Positions 44,201 through 55,733 are shown, numbered from the stretch's first letter. The stretch is DNA of 64,000 bases from Glebionis coronaria (GCA_025667525.1 CM046876.1:571017469-571081468); one strand, 5' to 3'. Notes: generated by a model not told the origin, from the letters alone. Numbers and translations: made by a program.

Positions 44201-46140
44201 TTGGGGAAGTTCAAAAAGTGTTTTATGAAATGGACACCGCTTACGAACTGCAACTAATTGAAAAGGAAAAGATTTTAACCGAATATGACCGATTCTTGTC
44301 CGAAGTAATCTCGTGTGATGTGCTTACTATTGTAAATGTTAAATATTCGAATGAGCTTACATCCGCTATGATGAATTGTGATGCTGTGAATATTTGTGAG
44401 GATATTTGTGATGATGTTTGTGATATTTCTGTAAATGTTGCTGAAAATGTAAATGAGGTAAATAGTCATTCTTGTCACGAATCTAACGCTGAGTTTTTAA
44501 AGCTACAAGATTCTTATAATTTACTTTCTCAACGCTTTAATCAACTAGAACAACATTGTATATCTTTAGAATTAAAACAACAAGCTCAAAATGAAAATCT
44601 TTTGATATCAAATGTTTGTGAAAACGGTGTTGAGACAAGTGACAAGATGATTGCAATTGTTAAGACATTAGAGGAAGAAATCATGAGATTGAAGAGAGAG
44701 ATATCATCAAAGGAAACGTTAAGAATGGAACTAGAGGCCGCAGAGTCTAAAAACCAAGTCTTAGAAATTAGACTATCAACTGTTCTAGGGGAGATGGATC
44801 GGACAAGGCAGGGACTATCAGCTCTTTATGGTTCACTAGAAGATCGATTCGCTTTTAATGCGACACAGCAACAATATTATATTGAACAACTGAACCAAAA
44901 GTGCGAAGAAATCTCTGACTTGAACATCCTGCTCATAGACAAAAATATGGTTTTGGCTGAGTTAAAGGAGACACTTCTTCTCACCCGACAAGAAGTAGTT
45001 GATAACTTAGCTACCGACTCTGCACCGTCCACTAGTGCTCCAACAACCAAGAAAGTAGTGCTTTATAAGAATCCGCTTCATAAGAGAAACCCGGCTGTAT
45101 ACGATGATTATATGAGGAATGCCATTAAGCATGTCGATCTTCTTAGGGATATTTTAGACGATCTTTATGCCTTAGATCCCTCAAGTAGCAACTATTATTC
45201 GGCTAATGAATATGTTAAGCGAGTTCAATATTGCTTGGCCTATTTGCAATACATAGGTACACCAGGTTCTGCACTACTTAATAATAGGCCCATTGCTGTC
45301 ACTCCATTTAATAAGACTCCAGGAGCGAAACCGTCATTGGCACAATCAAGTAAGACATCTTTAAAATCTGCTGCTAATGTTCCCAATTTGCCTTCTACAG
45401 GATTAAAAGCAACCACTAAGGCTAAAGGATCGTCACTCAAGAAAGATAAGATCAAGCCCGCCACTAGTGGTGCCACAAAGAAGAAAGTAGAAGTCCACAC
45501 TAGGAATGCTAGTTCAGTTTTAAATAAAACGAATCATGTTAAGACTAAAAGCTCTGCGCCTGTGCAGCAGCCTAAACCATTCGTGAATTCTGATTTAAAT
45601 TGCTGGAATTGTAATGAATGTATGTTTTCACAGCGTCATGATTTGTGTCTGATTGATCACGTTAATGAAATGAATGCAATTAAGAATGGTCTTGAATGGA
45701 AGCCAACGGGTAGAACTCGTGCCCAAGTTGGCTGGCAATGGCGTCCCACTGGTAGGACTTTTACTCTCGATGGTAAAATGTGCCCTTTAACTAGGAATGC
45801 ATCCATTGAGGTTAGGTCTGAGCGTCCTTTAGTTAGGAACACTCGCACTCAAGTAAGGAAACAGCGCCCTTTAATTAGGTCAGCCCCCACTTTAGTGCCT
45901 ATCAATGTAGAAATACCTCAGGATTTGAGCCAATTAGAATCTACACCACTAATTAAGAAGAAAAAGGCTAGGAAATCTAAGAAACCTAGAGTTAGCAAAT
46001 CTAAGATTCCTAAATCTGTACCTGCTAATAACAAGGAACACTCAGATTCCGATACCTCTACATTGTCTTTGTGTGGTGATATTTTCAGGTGGTCCAAATC
46101 ATCCTGTGGTATTTGGACTCCGGTTGTTCAAAACATATGA
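41296..46140 (+). CDS. Gag with long coiled-coil extension
   Basis: 1614 aa from the first ATG ([10 protein letters not shown]); the open frame before it lacks ATG. Residues about 10-240 form the UBN2-type copia gag domain ([53 protein letters not shown]). A Gln/Pro-rich stretch follows, then the zinc knuckle [14 protein letters not shown] (about 462-475) that binds RNA. After that come about 900 residues rich in predicted coiled coil, a Cys/His cluster [16 protein letters not shown] near 1435, [10 protein letters not shown] repeats, and a Lys-rich end. Gag would form the virus-like particle. The frame overlaps pol by about 50 nt in the -1 direction. No internal stop, so it could be made. Confidence 0.9.
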   Translation: MNPNSVMPQMTSLTDISIITGTDSRPPMLIKEVFEAWQGRMMQYLKGKPTYGRLMVKSILNGPLDYGTITVDNVTRPREFEELTPAQQLVADADEKALQTILQALPHDIYRMVSQYTVAKDLWERLKVLLQGTSLTKQERECQLYDLFDRFTYNPGETLHDYYFRFTTLMNDLNVYNLVIAPFQVNTKFLNTLPQAEWGEYITDVKLTRDLHKCNLDQIYAFLQQHEKHVIMHRSPRGMHPDSLALMANQPSLSHNNTPYILGHQAYHQSPYMTPAFPQYSILPQPPTSHQQQYRFNAPSPQYASQPHPANVAHYAQPSYSSYQENAAYPTSYPDQMSLPYTDYAAHPDQALYCDDEEVPVPVFQQGADPVEVLTTMSAYLTRTLSKRGFRGSAPTNNQLRNSSNSRQQATIENGRVMVQPIQPYQGRTSTSTNVRTANPAPAPMVNNPPRVNTGKLRMITCYNCKEEGHMSRDCKKPKRKRDGQWFAEKIYLVNAQAQGRELDEEELAFLADPGIAEQDVVTTQNAAYQADDLDAYDSDCDDFQTAKAAFMATFSSLGPDKKSEVHINDTDNATDASIQPHQVGQESADSNESSVVSLSNAETNNDSNINVSSQTLSESQPGPSSHTPTPAQQDLVMVPATLLSQMNAALLETLAKNKNLSEELALSNEKVQTLELVPSSSVLTNLEYDHFRNKQMGHLQEIENLRANLSSELREKELVVTNFQKLQTDFELLESKKTEMEINATNKIRSLDYLLLRQHAASQLVHLFDASFKEFNLSRLKGLPPNPRYAKQALRHSPRLYNATQLGLALDPIVFPNDRTSKALVDEDRSYNSAKYPECDYFKMNKELAKTDFRVRFHMDKDLITAPTYMLEEERPSTFPTLVNMEDPKEIPKNLPPVSTVWLNLKEINRYFTTFDKVILECTTSNGLNAGEWAFEHMNEVFKTKINPFVESLKGSFASLKENLQFEIGEVQKVFYEMDTAYELQLIEKEKILTEYDRFLSEVISCDVLTIVNVKYSNELTSAMMNCDAVNICEDICDDVCDISVNVAENVNEVNSHSCHESNAEFLKLQDSYNLLSQRFNQLEQHCISLELKQQAQNENLLISNVCENGVETSDKMIAIVKTLEEEIMRLKREISSKETLRMELEAAESKNQVLEIRLSTVLGEMDRTRQGLSALYGSLEDRFAFNATQQQYYIEQLNQKCEEISDLNILLIDKNMVLAELKETLLLTRQEVVDNLATDSAPSTSAPTTKKVVLYKNPLHKRNPAVYDDYMRNAIKHVDLLRDILDDLYALDPSSSNYYSANEYVKRVQYCLAYLQYIGTPGSALLNNRPIAVTPFNKTPGAKPSLAQSSKTSLKSAANVPNLPSTGLKATTKAKGSSLKKDKIKPATSGATKKKVEVHTRNASSVLNKTNHVKTKSSAPVQQPKPFVNSDLNCWNCNECMFSQRHDLCLIDHVNEMNAIKNGLEWKPTGRTRAQVGWQWRPTGRTFTLDGKMCPLTRNASIEVRSERPLVRNTRTQVRKQRPLIRSAPTLVPINVEIPQDLSQLESTPLIKKKKARKSKKPRVSKSKIPKSVPANNKEHSDSDTSTLSLCGDIFRWSKSSCGIWTPVVQNI

Positions 46141-48887
46141 CCGGAAATCGCTCGATGCTCCGAAATTTCGTCAGCAAGTTTCTTGGTACGGTTAAATTTG
46201 GGAATGATCATATAGCAAAGATTATGGGATATGGTGAATATCAGATTGGAAACGTGACGATTTCTAGGGTTTACTATGTTGAAGGTCTTGGTCATAACTT
46301 ATTCTCAGTGGGACAGTTTTGTGATTCCAACCTTGAGGTTGCTTTTCGACAACACACTTGTTTCATCCGCAACTTGGAAGGAAAAGATTTGTTGAAGGGA
46401 TCTCGTGGTGCAAATCTTTACACTTTGTCCTTACAAGACATGATGGCCGCTTCTCCAGTATGTCTTCTCTCGAAAGCTTCGAAGACCAAGTCATGGTTAT
46501 GGCATCGAAGATTGTCTCATCTTAATTTTGATGCTATTAATCATCTGGCTAAGAACGAGTTAGTTCGTGGTCTTCCCAAGCTTAAATTTCACAAGGATCA
46601 TTTATGTTCCGCGTGTTCAAGGGGGAAAAGCACCAAGAAATCTTACAAACCCAAAGCTGAAGACACTAATCAAGAAAAACTTCATCTTTTGCATATGGAT
46701 CTTTGTGGACCGATGAGAACTGAAAGTGTGAGCGGTAAGAAATTCATTCTCGTCATTGTGGATGATTTCTCAAGGTTTACATGGGTTAGATTTCTACGTA
46801 CAAAGGATGAAGCTCCGAAGGCTATCATCACTTTTCTGAAGTTCATTCAGGTACGTTTGAATACCACTGTCCGCCGTATCCGTACAGACAATGGTACAGA
46901 GTTCGTCAACCAGACTCTTCGTGATTATTATGAAGGAGTTGGTATATCACATGAAACATCCGCTGCACGCACTCTACAACAAAACGGTGTCGTTGAAAGA
47001 CGAAATCGCACACTTATGGAAGCTGCTAGGACCATGCTTATTTATGCGAACGCTCCATTGTTCTTGTGGGCAGAGGCTATTTCTACTGCATGTTTTACCC
47101 AAAACCGTTCTATCATTCGGAAACGCCATGGAAAAACACCTTATGAGCTTCTACACGACCGCAAACCCGATGTTTCATTTTTCCATGTGTTTGGTGCTCT
47201 GTGTTATCCAAACATCAATAGTGAGAACTTGGGTAAGCTTCAACCAAAAGCCGACATAGGTATTTTCATTGGTTACTCACCGTCCAAAAGAGCATACCGA
47301 ATCTATAACCGTCGTCTTGGCAAGATTGTAGAAACTATGGACGCTGATTTCGACGAGCTGACAGTGATGGCTTCTGAGCAACACAGCTCTGAACCCGCGC
47401 TTCATGAGATGGGACCCGGTGCTATAAGTTCCGGATTAGTTCCCAACAATCCTACTTCTACATCATTTTTACCACCATCAAGGCCCGAGTGGGATAAACT
47501 GTTTCAACCGTTGTTTGATGAATTCTTCGATCCCCCGACTGATGAAGTTCCAGTACCTGTAGTAATTGCTCCAATACCTGAAGTGGTTGCTCAAGTTAAT
47601 GAACCTTTATCTAATGCATCTACAATTCAAGTTGAACCTGATGCACCTTCACCAAGTGATTCACAAACTACACCTGAATCATCACCCCTACTTGTGCCTA
47701 ATGATGTAGAAGAGGATACTACTGATCACGACTTGGAATATGCTCACTTGCAAGAGCTTCCTTTCTTTGGTGTTGCGATCCCTGAAAACCCTTCAGCCGC
47801 CTCTACCTCAGAAGAAGCTCCATCTATTGTTCACTCCAGACCACCTAGGATTGAAAACCATAGCACTAAATGGACAAAAGATCACCCAATTAGGAATGTT
47901 ATTGGAGATCTAGACCGACCAGTCTCTACACGCCATCAACTACAAGAGAGTGCACTATATTGTTACTTTGATGCATTTCTCTCTGAAGTTGAACCCAAAA
48001 ATTGGCAGCAGGCTATGACCCAATCATCTTGGATTGAAGCTATGCAGGAGGAACTCAATGAATTCAAACGACTTGAAGTATGGGAATTGGTTCCTCGCCC
48101 TGACAAGGTTAACATCCTTACTTTGTTATGGGTTTATAAGGTTAAACTTGATGAGATGGGTTCGGTATTAAAGAATAAAGCAAGATTGGTCGCTAGAGGA
48201 TATAAACAAGCCTTGGGTATAGACTTTGAGGAATCTTTTGCTCCTGTGGCTAGATTGGAGGCGATTAGACTATTCCTTGCATTTGCTGCTCATATGAACA
48301 TGATCGTCTATCAAATGGATGTGAAGACGGCATTTTTGAACGGTGAACTAAGGGAAGAGGTTTATGTTAGCCAACCGGATGGGTTCGTGAGTACGGAGTC
48401 TCCTAACCATGTGTACAAGCTTAAGAAGGCTCTCTATGGGTTGAAACAAGCTCCACGCGCGTGGTATGATCTCCTATCAACATATCTCATGTCGGAAGGC
48501 TTCTCCAAAGGCAAAGTGGACCCCACTCTATTCACTCTCAAGGACGGCAACGACATGCTTCTGGTACAAATTTATGTTGATGATATAATTTTTGCTGCCA
48601 CTAACATAGAATTGTCTAAACAATTTGAGAAGATAATGTCCACACGCTTTCAGATGTCGATGATGGGAAAAATATCATTTTTCTTAGGTTTACAGATTTC
48701 TCAGAATCCCAGAGGCATCTTTATAAATCAATCCAAATATGCTCTAGAATCACTTAAGAAATATAATTTTGAGAATTGTGACCCCGTAGACACTCCAATG
48801 GTTGAGAAAACCAAGTTAGATGAAGATAGGGATGGGATTATTGTCGATCCGAAACTTTACCGTGGAATGATCGGCACCCTTCTCTAA
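46089..48887 (+). CDS. Copia Pol: protease, integrase, RT
   Basis: Frame -1 relative to gag, with no ATG at the start; [14 protein letters not shown] is the protease Asp-Ser-Gly site. Then HRRLSHLNF and the CSACSRGK zinc site of pre-integrase, integrase with the D-D-E set ([29 protein letters not shown]), a variable linker, and RT from [12 protein letters not shown] through [35 protein letters not shown] and the catalytic IYVDDIIFA. All catalytic residues seem intact to this point. The frame ends at GMIGTLL-TAA because of a deletion that removed the usual segment after GTLL (see 49004-49444). Confidence 0.93.
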   Translation: MVQIILWYLDSGCSKHMTGNRSMLRNFVSKFLGTVKFGNDHIAKIMGYGEYQIGNVTISRVYYVEGLGHNLFSVGQFCDSNLEVAFRQHTCFIRNLEGKDLLKGSRGANLYTLSLQDMMAASPVCLLSKASKTKSWLWHRRLSHLNFDAINHLAKNELVRGLPKLKFHKDHLCSACSRGKSTKKSYKPKAEDTNQEKLHLLHMDLCGPMRTESVSGKKFILVIVDDFSRFTWVRFLRTKDEAPKAIITFLKFIQVRLNTTVRRIRTDNGTEFVNQTLRDYYEGVGISHETSAARTLQQNGVVERRNRTLMEAARTMLIYANAPLFLWAEAISTACFTQNRSIIRKRHGKTPYELLHDRKPDVSFFHVFGALCYPNINSENLGKLQPKADIGIFIGYSPSKRAYRIYNRRLGKIVETMDADFDELTVMASEQHSSEPALHEMGPGAISSGLVPNNPTSTSFLPPSRPEWDKLFQPLFDEFFDPPTDEVPVPVVIAPIPEVVAQVNEPLSNASTIQVEPDAPSPSDSQTTPESSPLLVPNDVEEDTTDHDLEYAHLQELPFFGVAIPENPSAASTSEEAPSIVHSRPPRIENHSTKWTKDHPIRNVIGDLDRPVSTRHQLQESALYCYFDAFLSEVEPKNWQQAMTQSSWIEAMQEELNEFKRLEVWELVPRPDKVNILTLLWVYKVKLDEMGSVLKNKARLVARGYKQALGIDFEESFAPVARLEAIRLFLAFAAHMNMIVYQMDVKTAFLNGELREEVYVSQPDGFVSTESPNHVYKLKKALYGLKQAPRAWYDLLSTYLMSEGFSKGKVDPTLFTLKDGNDMLLVQIYVDDIIFAATNIELSKQFEKIMSTRFQMSMMGKISFFLGLQISQNPRGIFINQSKYALESLKKYNFENCDPVDTPMVEKTKLDEDRDGIIVDPKLYRGMIGTLL

Positions 48888-49444
48888 AAGGAACACTTCA
48901 TCGTGGTCTATGGTATCCGAAAGATTCCTCGATTGCTTTAATATCATACGCAGATGCCGATCATGCTGGATGTCAAGATACGAGGCGTAGCACTTCTGGA
49001 TCTGTGCAACTCCTTGGAGATAGATTGATCAGTTGGTCTTCAAAAAGGCAGAAAAGCGCTGCAATATCAAGCACGGAGGCTGAATACATCGCCATGTCCG
49101 GTTGTTGTGCTCAAGTCCTTTGGATGAGATCACAATTAACTGACTACGGTCTTGGATTTAACAAAATCCCGATGTATTGTGACAACAAGAGCGCCATTGC
49201 CCTTTGCTGCAACTATGTTCAACACTCCCGGGCCAAGCACATAGACATTCGCTACCATTTCATCAAGGAGCAGGTGGAGAACGGAGTGATCGAGCTGTAT
49301 TTTGTCACTACTGAGTACCAGCTGGCGGATATGTTCACCAAAGCCTTAGATCGAGGACGAATCGAGTTTTTGATCGACAAGCTTGGCATGAAATCATTCA
49401 CTCCAGCGACACTCAAAGAGTTGGCAGAAGAATCAGCTGAATAG
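48888..49444 (+). CDS. Pol RNase H end, separated from RT by a deletion
   Basis: Frame +2 to the RT part. [17 protein letters not shown] then [84 protein letters not shown] and [14 protein letters not shown] are the copia RNase H blocks, ending at TAG 49442-49444. The ~37 residues expected between GTLL and RYLKGTL are absent, and the frame is shifted. The intact family protein would be continuous here, so RNase H is probably not made as part of Pol. Confidence 0.88.
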
Positions 49445-49530
49445 TCGTGGTAAACTATTCAGAGTATCCTTTGGTTGTGATCATGTATATTATCGTAAAT
49501 ATATAAACCACAAAAAGAAAATACAAAAAT

Positions 49531-49660
49531 ATAAAACCAAGAAAAACCATAAAAAATATAAAACCAAGAAAAACCATAAAAAATATAAAACCAAGAAAAA
49601 CCATAAAAAATATAAAACCAAGAAAAACCATAAAAAATATAAAACCAAGAAAAACCCAAA
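49531..49660 (+). repeat. 27-bp tandem repeat, five copies
   Basis: CCAAGAAAAACC recurs at 49537, 49564, 49591, 49618 and 49645. Non-coding, directly after pol; ORFs through it are artefacts. Confidence 0.9.
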
Positions 49661-49779
49661 AATATTTTTCGTTTTAAATCGGGCATGTCTTTTAGTACGG
49701 TAATATTTACGGCCTTAGAAATGTCGATCAATATTGACACGGTGCCATAAATAGAGTCCGTATAAAAGTTGTACATTTT

Positions 49780-50126
49780 TAAAACATGCCCATTAATGGC
49801 TTGTAGTTATTTCAGACTGCAACCCGGTTTTCATATTAAAGTCACGTATTTCCTTGGAAAACGTTGGCTCAGAACGGGAATTAATTTTCTCGGGCGTGAT
49901 TTACAAACCAAATCATGTAAAGGGATCAAGTTTACTTTATAACTTGGTCTGACACGAATTTGTGTACGTCTCAGTGCATTAATTTGTTAAAATAAGAGAA
50001 ATCTTATTGACACCACGAATCAAAATTTTTCAAGAGATAAATTGGAAATGCTTTCATCACTATTTGACTCTTTAAACAATGACTACAGCTCTTTAAATAG
50101 AAAACGGGTCATTGTTTAAGGGGGAG
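49780..50126 (+). other. Conserved non-coding block ending in GGGGGAG
   Basis: Holds AAAACATGCCCATTAATGGC, TTATTTCAGACTGCAACCCG and GGAATTAATTTTCTCGGGC, then AAGGGGGAG at 50118-50126. The same ordered motifs recur at 62130-62477 in a separate Sirevirus fragment. No ORF. Function unknown; probably RNA structure or polypurine-related. Confidence 0.7.
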
Positions 50127-50548
50127 AAAATAGTAAAATCATCTTCGTCATTAAAATGGATTTTCCAAAGTGATTGTGAAAATTAAGGGCTTCATGGTAA
50201 TTGAGTGGTTTTTACCTTAGAAAACGACTTGTGTTCGTTCTAAGTGATAGGCATGGCTTTTAGATCTTGAGGATATGCTAATAGATGCGTTTGCTAAGTT
50301 GTGTTAAGTGAAATGAAAAAAGGTAATAGACTAAAAAGGAAAGGAAAGAGAAAATGGAGGGACTAAAGGTAACATTTAATGAAACTTGGCAAAATTGACC
50401 TAAGTCAAAAATCAAACACCCCGCCCCTCACTATTATTTCTGAATCACTGTTTATCTAAAAACACTTTGCCGCCATTGTTGAACTTCACACACACGATCT
50501 AAACAATCATTCGCTTACTGATTCTTCTTGTTCATTCGTCTAATTAAG

Positions 50549-51594
50549 GTATAACCATCAACATTTACACTTCTAATTCATTCCATTCATCATATAATCC
50601 TGATCAATTAATCAATCTAATCAGATTTAGGGGTATTCCTAAATTAGGGTTAATTTCCAAGGGATTTATGGTGGGTTTTGTTAGGAATAGATTAAATGAT
50701 GTTTATATGCCTTAGTTTGCCTTAGAAACTCACAAACGCGCTAGATTAATCATCATAAGCCTCGTTTGTAAAAAGTTCCGGATGAACATGGTTTTGAACT
50801 TCCGAATGAAGGATTTCTTCTGAAAAACTTCCGAATGAGGAAGTTCCGAATGAAGGACTTCCGAATGAGGAAGTTCCGAATGAAGAACTTCCGAATAAAG
50901 GAAGTTCCGAATGAAGAACTTCCGAATGAAGGAAGTTCCGAATGAAGAACTTCCGAATGAAGGAAGTTCCGAATGAAGAACTTCCGGATGAAGGAAGTTC
51001 CGAATGAAGAACTTCCGAATGAAGGAAGTTCCGAATGAAGAACTTCCGAATGAAGGAAGTTCCGAATGAAGAATTTCCGGATGAAGGAAGTTCCGAATGA
51101 AGAACTTCCGGATGAAGGAAGTTCCGAATGAAGAACTTCCGGATGAAGAAGTTCCGAATGAACAGAAGTTCCGAATGAAGAACTTCCGAATGAAGGAAGT
51201 TCCGAATGAAGAACTTCCGGATGAAGGAAGTTCCGAATGAAGAACTTCCGAATGAAGGAAGTTCCGAATGAAGAACTTCCGAATGAAGGAAGTTCCGAAT
51301 GAAGAATTTCCGGATGAAGGAAGTTCCGAATGAAGAACTTCCGGATGAAGGAAGTTCCGAATGAAGAACTTCCGGATGAAGAAGTTCCGAATGAACAGAA
51401 GTTCCGAATGAGGAAGTTCCGGATGAATATGTTCCGAATAAGGAAAAGTTCCGGATGAAGAGTTTGATTGTTATTGTTTGCATGCTATCTATGTACTTGT
51501 TATTTTTATCTTATGAAATGTGTTATGCTTAGAAGTAGAATGATATATATCTATCTGTTTTGTGCATCAACCTTTCATGTCTTATCTTAAGCAG
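50549..51594 (+). other. Possible intron before the third ORF
   Basis: AAG|GTATAA at 50546-50554 and CTTATCTTAAGCAG| at 51581-51594 are reasonable plant donor and acceptor sites. The acceptor is 5 nt before the ATG. The interval contains the whole of hairpin-array 2. Upstream (50440-50545) looks like a plant 5'UTR. Prediction only. Confidence 0.35.
50765..51465 (+). repeat. Hairpin-array 2 in the leader of the third ORF
   Basis: About 28 units of a 24-bp repeat, GAAGTTC-CGAATGAA-GAACTTC-CGRATGAA. GAAGTTC and GAACTTC are exact complements, so each unit can form a 7-bp stem. Larger blocks are themselves duplicated (50980-51150 and 51165-51390). Confidence 0.88.
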
Positions 51595-51599
51595 ATAAA

Positions 51600-54500
51600 A
51601 TGACTAATCCAACAGTACAAGCTATCCAAGAATCTAGGGAAGCCGATATTGCTAAAGCTCGAACCCTTAAGTTTATACCCAACAACTATAGGCTAAAGCA
51701 GGTTTCTAAATCCACTCACCATGGTTTTAAGGTCGCCATAGCCATTCTTGATAACTCCCATTTCAAGAACGCCCTTAGGAGTACAGCCTCGGTGCCTTAT
51801 GAGTATATGTTTGAATTTTGGGCAACCAAGGATTTCACTTCGAACAAGATCACCTTCACCATCGACAACAAGCAGCAGACACTCACCGTTTCAGACTTCC
51901 GTAAGATGCTTGGTATACGGGATACACCCAAGGGCATGTCTTTCTCAAGGGATCCTACTAAAGATGAACTCGCGGAGTTATTTGATGCACTTGGATGTCC
52001 GGAAATACGAGTTGCATCTGAGTTTACAACTGCTAAGGTGGGACAACCCTGGAGAGCTTTGATGGGTATTCTCAGTAAGTGCCTTACACCAAAAACGAGT
52101 GGACATGATGCTTTGCGAAGTCCAATAATGAACCTCTTCTATGGTATGTACAAAGCTGCGAATTCAGATTATGCTTTGTTGATATGGGAAGAATTCACCT
52201 TTCAACTCTTCCACAACAAGAAGCTGAAGACAAACTTCTTTCCTTATCCTCGGTTTATTAAGCTCATCATAAATTATTTTATGAAGCTTGATGCTACTAT
52301 TGATAGGCGTGCAGGAGGTCGCTATCACACTGAAGAAGCTGATGATACTGTAGATCTGAGGCATGAAGGACCGTCTACTGGTGTGATTCCGGGTCCTGTT
52401 CCTGATTACCTTCTGTCAGACAAAATCAAAGGTTCTGCTGATTACAAGCTACTGCAGCTTGAAATCGAAAGGCTGAAAGCAAACCTTCAAACTGGAGAAG
52501 ACTCATCCACAACGGTTAAGAGTAAGGGTAAACGCAAACAACCAGCTGCGTTACCTGAACCCGAACCCAAGAAGAAGAAGTCAGAGAGTAAGAAGGGAAA
52601 GGGTAAGGATTTGATGCGTCTACGTGATGAAGCAGATATTGTTGATCCTACTCTTGATAAATCCGAGCAACAAATGATGAAGATTGCTATTAAAAGGAGT
52701 AGGAAAGATACAGGAGGTAGTGGTTCAGGTGCGAGAGTAGATATCGAGGATGAGTACGAGGAACCGCATGATGTTGATGAGTTTGGGTCACCTGAAAACT
52801 ATTCTACTTCGAAGGAGCCATCAATCCCTATTTCAACAAGTGTGGAAAAGGAACCTGTTGCTTCTACGATCATGGTGACAACTCAACCTTTGGCAACTCT
52901 ACCACCACCAATCCAACCCTTAACAACCCGACCAACCCGACCGGCTTCCACACCATTTCTTCCACCACCCATAATCCCTACCCTAAGTACAGCAGTTACA
53001 ACCGAGCCTACTCCATCAACATCTGCAACATCTGCAACTTCTGCAATGGCAGCAATAGTGTTGGGCGAGATGTTGGATAGACATACGGATGCTCACAAGA
53101 GAGAAATGAATGAACTTCGCCAAGAATTAAATAGAAGAGCTCAAAGTGAAGAAGCATCAAGGAAAGCTCAAGAAGAGTTGATTGCCAAGTTCGCTGCAGA
53201 CTTGGAAGCTACACGAAAGGCTCATGCAGAGGAAATTGCTCAGGTTAAGCAGGCTGAGGCTAATAAACATGCTGCACGCATTACCAGACTTCAAGCAATG
53301 AGGGATAAATATAAGGAACAAAAAGAAGCACTCGAAGTATCTGTGAAAGAAAGAGTGCAAGAATCCGTTGAATCCTTAATGCCTAAGCTTCGTGACGAGT
53401 TGAAGACACTTGCTGCTGACAACTTGATGGTCAAATCATCCAACCCTTCCGAAGCCGCCTATAAGATTGCTTATGACCTGACGGATTTTGAATTGAAGAA
53501 AATCCTTAAGGCTCGAATGGTGGAACTTGGGTCGCATGATAAATCGAGGATTCAACGGGCTCTATTTAAATCCCTGAATGATGCTATCATGGAGGATGAT
53601 AGATTATTCAAAATGTTTGGAAGTGTGGTACCATATCACATCTTACCTGAGGAAGAAAGGGAAGAGAGTGAAGAAGAGGGTACGGGTGAAGAAGAGGAAG
53701 AAGAAGAAGAGGAAGGTGAAAAGGAGAAAGACGATGAAGAAGGTGGTGATGATGATGAGGATGATGAGGATGATGACGAGGATGAAGATGATGATGATGG
53801 CGATGATGGTGGTGATGAGAATCAGGAGAGTGCAAGGGGTAGTAACGGGGACGACAATCAGGATGATGATGGGGGTGAACAACCACAGGGGGACAAGGTT
53901 ACCAGCTCCAAGAAGACTGCTACAAAGACTGGAACCAAGTCCACAAAAGATGCAGCACCGAAGGACAAATCGACATCCTCGGAATCAAGACGAACTAAGT
54001 GGCGCCACGATGTGAATGCCACTACAGCGTCTTCGGCTCCTGGTATCTCTATCGCTGTGTCTGTACCTATTACAACTAACCCCATTAGTTCTGCTGTTGT
54101 TCCTCATGTGATTGCAGAATCAGTGACAGAACCCGAAGCTGCACAACACTCTCCAGTTCAAGACACTGCTGAAATGCCTGAAACTGAACCAGTAGATGTT
54201 CGCACTTCCACTCCTCAACAACAGGTTCAACAATCTACGGTTCCTGAACCAAGCATTCGTGCCTGGGAAGACACGTTGGAGATAGACGAGTCTGCACCAC
54301 CACAAGCTTGGATCACGGCAGCAGCTCAATATGATCCGATCACAGATGCTGACAAAGATGTGCTGTATCTGCGTATCCGAAGTCCGATTGACTTATGTGC
54401 ATTTCTTGCTCATGAGTATAAGACTTCGGTTACTCCATCCTTGGTCAAGAAAGCGATGAAAGATAAAAGAATGCGTGCCAAAACCCGATTACCCCGAATG

Positions 54501-55565
54501 GAGTTCGAGTATTATGCCGATGAGATCATAAAGGCTTTGAAAACCGTTCAAAGGCCAGGACTTCATGAATCAGACAGAGCTCCACCTCCAATGGATCCTG
54601 CTCAAGATAATCAGATTGCTCTTGACTTCTTCGTCACCAACGATCTTGAGTATCTACTGAAGGGATCATCAAAGTATGCAACATCCCTGACTTTGCTGAA
54701 AGCTGCCAACTGGGGGACAATACCCTTCATCGAGGAAAAGGTAAATCGACTCTGGGTCCCTAAAATGAATCGTAATTATGATATGTATGCTGTCATAGGT
54801 GCATCTCATTGGGACGAAAGAGTCCGAAGGGCGTACAGGGGTTGCTGCTTGGTCAAATCTGGAAGCAATGTTAGATCCGATATCCGTATCTCCAGCATTT
54901 TAGGGTTGAAAACAGAAGCCAAGAACGGCTATTATCATGTGACGGAGATTCGGTTGAAAAGGGAGGATGACCGGGAATACAAAATCCAGCAAGGAGATTT
55001 TTCCATCATTCGCCTGGAGGATATCGAAGATATGCTGCTTCTAATGACCCGAGATCAACTTACTCACATTCCTCGTGAAGACCTGATTGCTCTAAATACA
55101 GCACTTCGTATGTTTACACGAAGCGTTGTCATCAAGTCAAGAGTGGAAGATCTTCAGTTGGGAGTCGAAAGCTATCAGAGGAGGCTCAATTTAACTCGCC
55201 CTGTGAATCAAGTGCTACCTCAACATGTAGAAAGATGTCCCTACACCGGCATTTCTGTCCCGAATTCTGGAATTTTCTACTTGAACAGTCGAGGTTTGAT
55301 GAAGTTTATGAGGGTGGGGGAGCTCCACAAGTATAGCGATGGCACTCTTATACAAGTCAGAGATAAGTTGGAGCATCTGAACTCGGGAGGGACTTTGCCA
55401 GAGATGACGGAGGATTGGCATCCGGGTTACCGGCAGATGGCAAAGTATGTGATCAAAAAGATCGATCAAAAGCTCCGTGAACGTAGATTGATGAGGAGCT
55501 TGGAAAGATTCGTGGGTGGAAGACCGTATTTAGTGCACCACAAGCTACTGCAACGATCCATCTGA
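51600..55565 (+). CDS. Third ORF (1321 aa) of the Sirevirus, unknown function
   Basis: Lies between pol and the 3' LTR, where Sireviruses may carry an env-like ORF. Residues 1-240 are a conserved-looking globular region (YEYMFEFWATKDFTSNKITF, WRALMGILSKCL, FFPYPRFIKLIINYF), 303-340 a Lys-rich stretch like a nuclear signal, 395-480 Pro/Thr-rich, about 494-602 a coiled coil, about 683-744 an extreme Asp/Glu tract, and 890-1321 a second conserved region (NDLEYLLKGSSKYATSLTLL, WDERVRRAYRGCC, VEDLQLGVESYQRRLNLTRP, MRSLERFVGGRPYL). There is no signal peptide, no hydrophobic membrane segment and no Cys pattern of an envelope protein. From memory, similar proteins are predicted many times in Asteraceae genomes without a known role. 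It is fully open, so may be translated. ATG chosen as the first Met. Confidence 0.85.
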   Translation: MTNPTVQAIQESREADIAKARTLKFIPNNYRLKQVSKSTHHGFKVAIAILDNSHFKNALRSTASVPYEYMFEFWATKDFTSNKITFTIDNKQQTLTVSDFRKMLGIRDTPKGMSFSRDPTKDELAELFDALGCPEIRVASEFTTAKVGQPWRALMGILSKCLTPKTSGHDALRSPIMNLFYGMYKAANSDYALLIWEEFTFQLFHNKKLKTNFFPYPRFIKLIINYFMKLDATIDRRAGGRYHTEEADDTVDLRHEGPSTGVIPGPVPDYLLSDKIKGSADYKLLQLEIERLKANLQTGEDSSTTVKSKGKRKQPAALPEPEPKKKKSESKKGKGKDLMRLRDEADIVDPTLDKSEQQMMKIAIKRSRKDTGGSGSGARVDIEDEYEEPHDVDEFGSPENYSTSKEPSIPISTSVEKEPVASTIMVTTQPLATLPPPIQPLTTRPTRPASTPFLPPPIIPTLSTAVTTEPTPSTSATSATSAMAAIVLGEMLDRHTDAHKREMNELRQELNRRAQSEEASRKAQEELIAKFAADLEATRKAHAEEIAQVKQAEANKHAARITRLQAMRDKYKEQKEALEVSVKERVQESVESLMPKLRDELKTLAADNLMVKSSNPSEAAYKIAYDLTDFELKKILKARMVELGSHDKSRIQRALFKSLNDAIMEDDRLFKMFGSVVPYHILPEEEREESEEEGTGEEEEEEEEEGEKEKDDEEGGDDDEDDEDDDEDEDDDDGDDGGDENQESARGSNGDDNQDDDGGEQPQGDKVTSSKKTATKTGTKSTKDAAPKDKSTSSESRRTKWRHDVNATTASSAPGISIAVSVPITTNPISSAVVPHVIAESVTEPEAAQHSPVQDTAEMPETEPVDVRTSTPQQQVQQSTVPEPSIRAWEDTLEIDESAPPQAWITAAAQYDPITDADKDVLYLRIRSPIDLCAFLAHEYKTSVTPSLVKKAMKDKRMRAKTRLPRMEFEYYADEIIKALKTVQRPGLHESDRAPPPMDPAQDNQIALDFFVTNDLEYLLKGSSKYATSLTLLKAANWGTIPFIEEKVNRLWVPKMNRNYDMYAVIGASHWDERVRRAYRGCCLVKSGSNVRSDIRISSILGLKTEAKNGYYHVTEIRLKREDDREYKIQQGDFSIIRLEDIEDMLLLMTRDQLTHIPREDLIALNTALRMFTRSVVIKSRVEDLQLGVESYQRRLNLTRPVNQVLPQHVERCPYTGISVPNSGIFYLNSRGLMKFMRVGELHKYSDGTLIQVRDKLEHLNSGGTLPEMTEDWHPGYRQMAKYVIKKIDQKLRERRLMRSLERFVGGRPYLVHHKLLQRSI

Positions 55566-55646
55566 TGGTTCGTACATCTCAGGTCACTTTATATTGGTTT
55601 TCAATTGTGAATATGTAAATTTGTGAATAATGTGCTTGAATGGCTT

Positions 55647-55733
55647 GTTGTAGTGTTAAGGTATGATAATTTTTCAAGAATTTCTCACGAGATTCTAAAT
55701 CTTTCAAAATATATCATACCAAAGCACTACAAC
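55647..55733 (+). other. Long hairpin after the third ORF
   Basis: Left arm GTTGTAGTG...GGTATGATA (55647-55668) pairs with TATCATACC...CACTACAAC (55712-55733). The loop has GAATTTCTCA and AAATCTTTCAAAAT, also seen in the loop of a hairpin of different stem sequence at 61946-62027. It is followed by AAGGGGGAG at 55750-55758. Confidence 0.75.

Noticed and set aside
49459..49776. Minus-strand GFSWFYIFY repeat ORF
   Set aside because: 27-bp tandem repeat read in reverse; 27 is divisible by 3 so the frame stays open by chance.
50746..51483. 245-aa minus-strand ORF rich in SFGTS/HSEL repeats
   Set aside because: It is the reverse reading of hairpin-array 2; a 24-bp repeat without stops gives open frames on several frames.
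53608..53886. His-rich and Ile/Phe-rich ORFs opposite the third ORF
   Set aside because: Shadows of the GAT/GAG-rich acidic tract.
51600..55565. Third ORF as a retroviral-type envelope gene
   Set aside because: Position fits but there is no signal peptide, transmembrane helix, Cys pattern or cleavage site visible.
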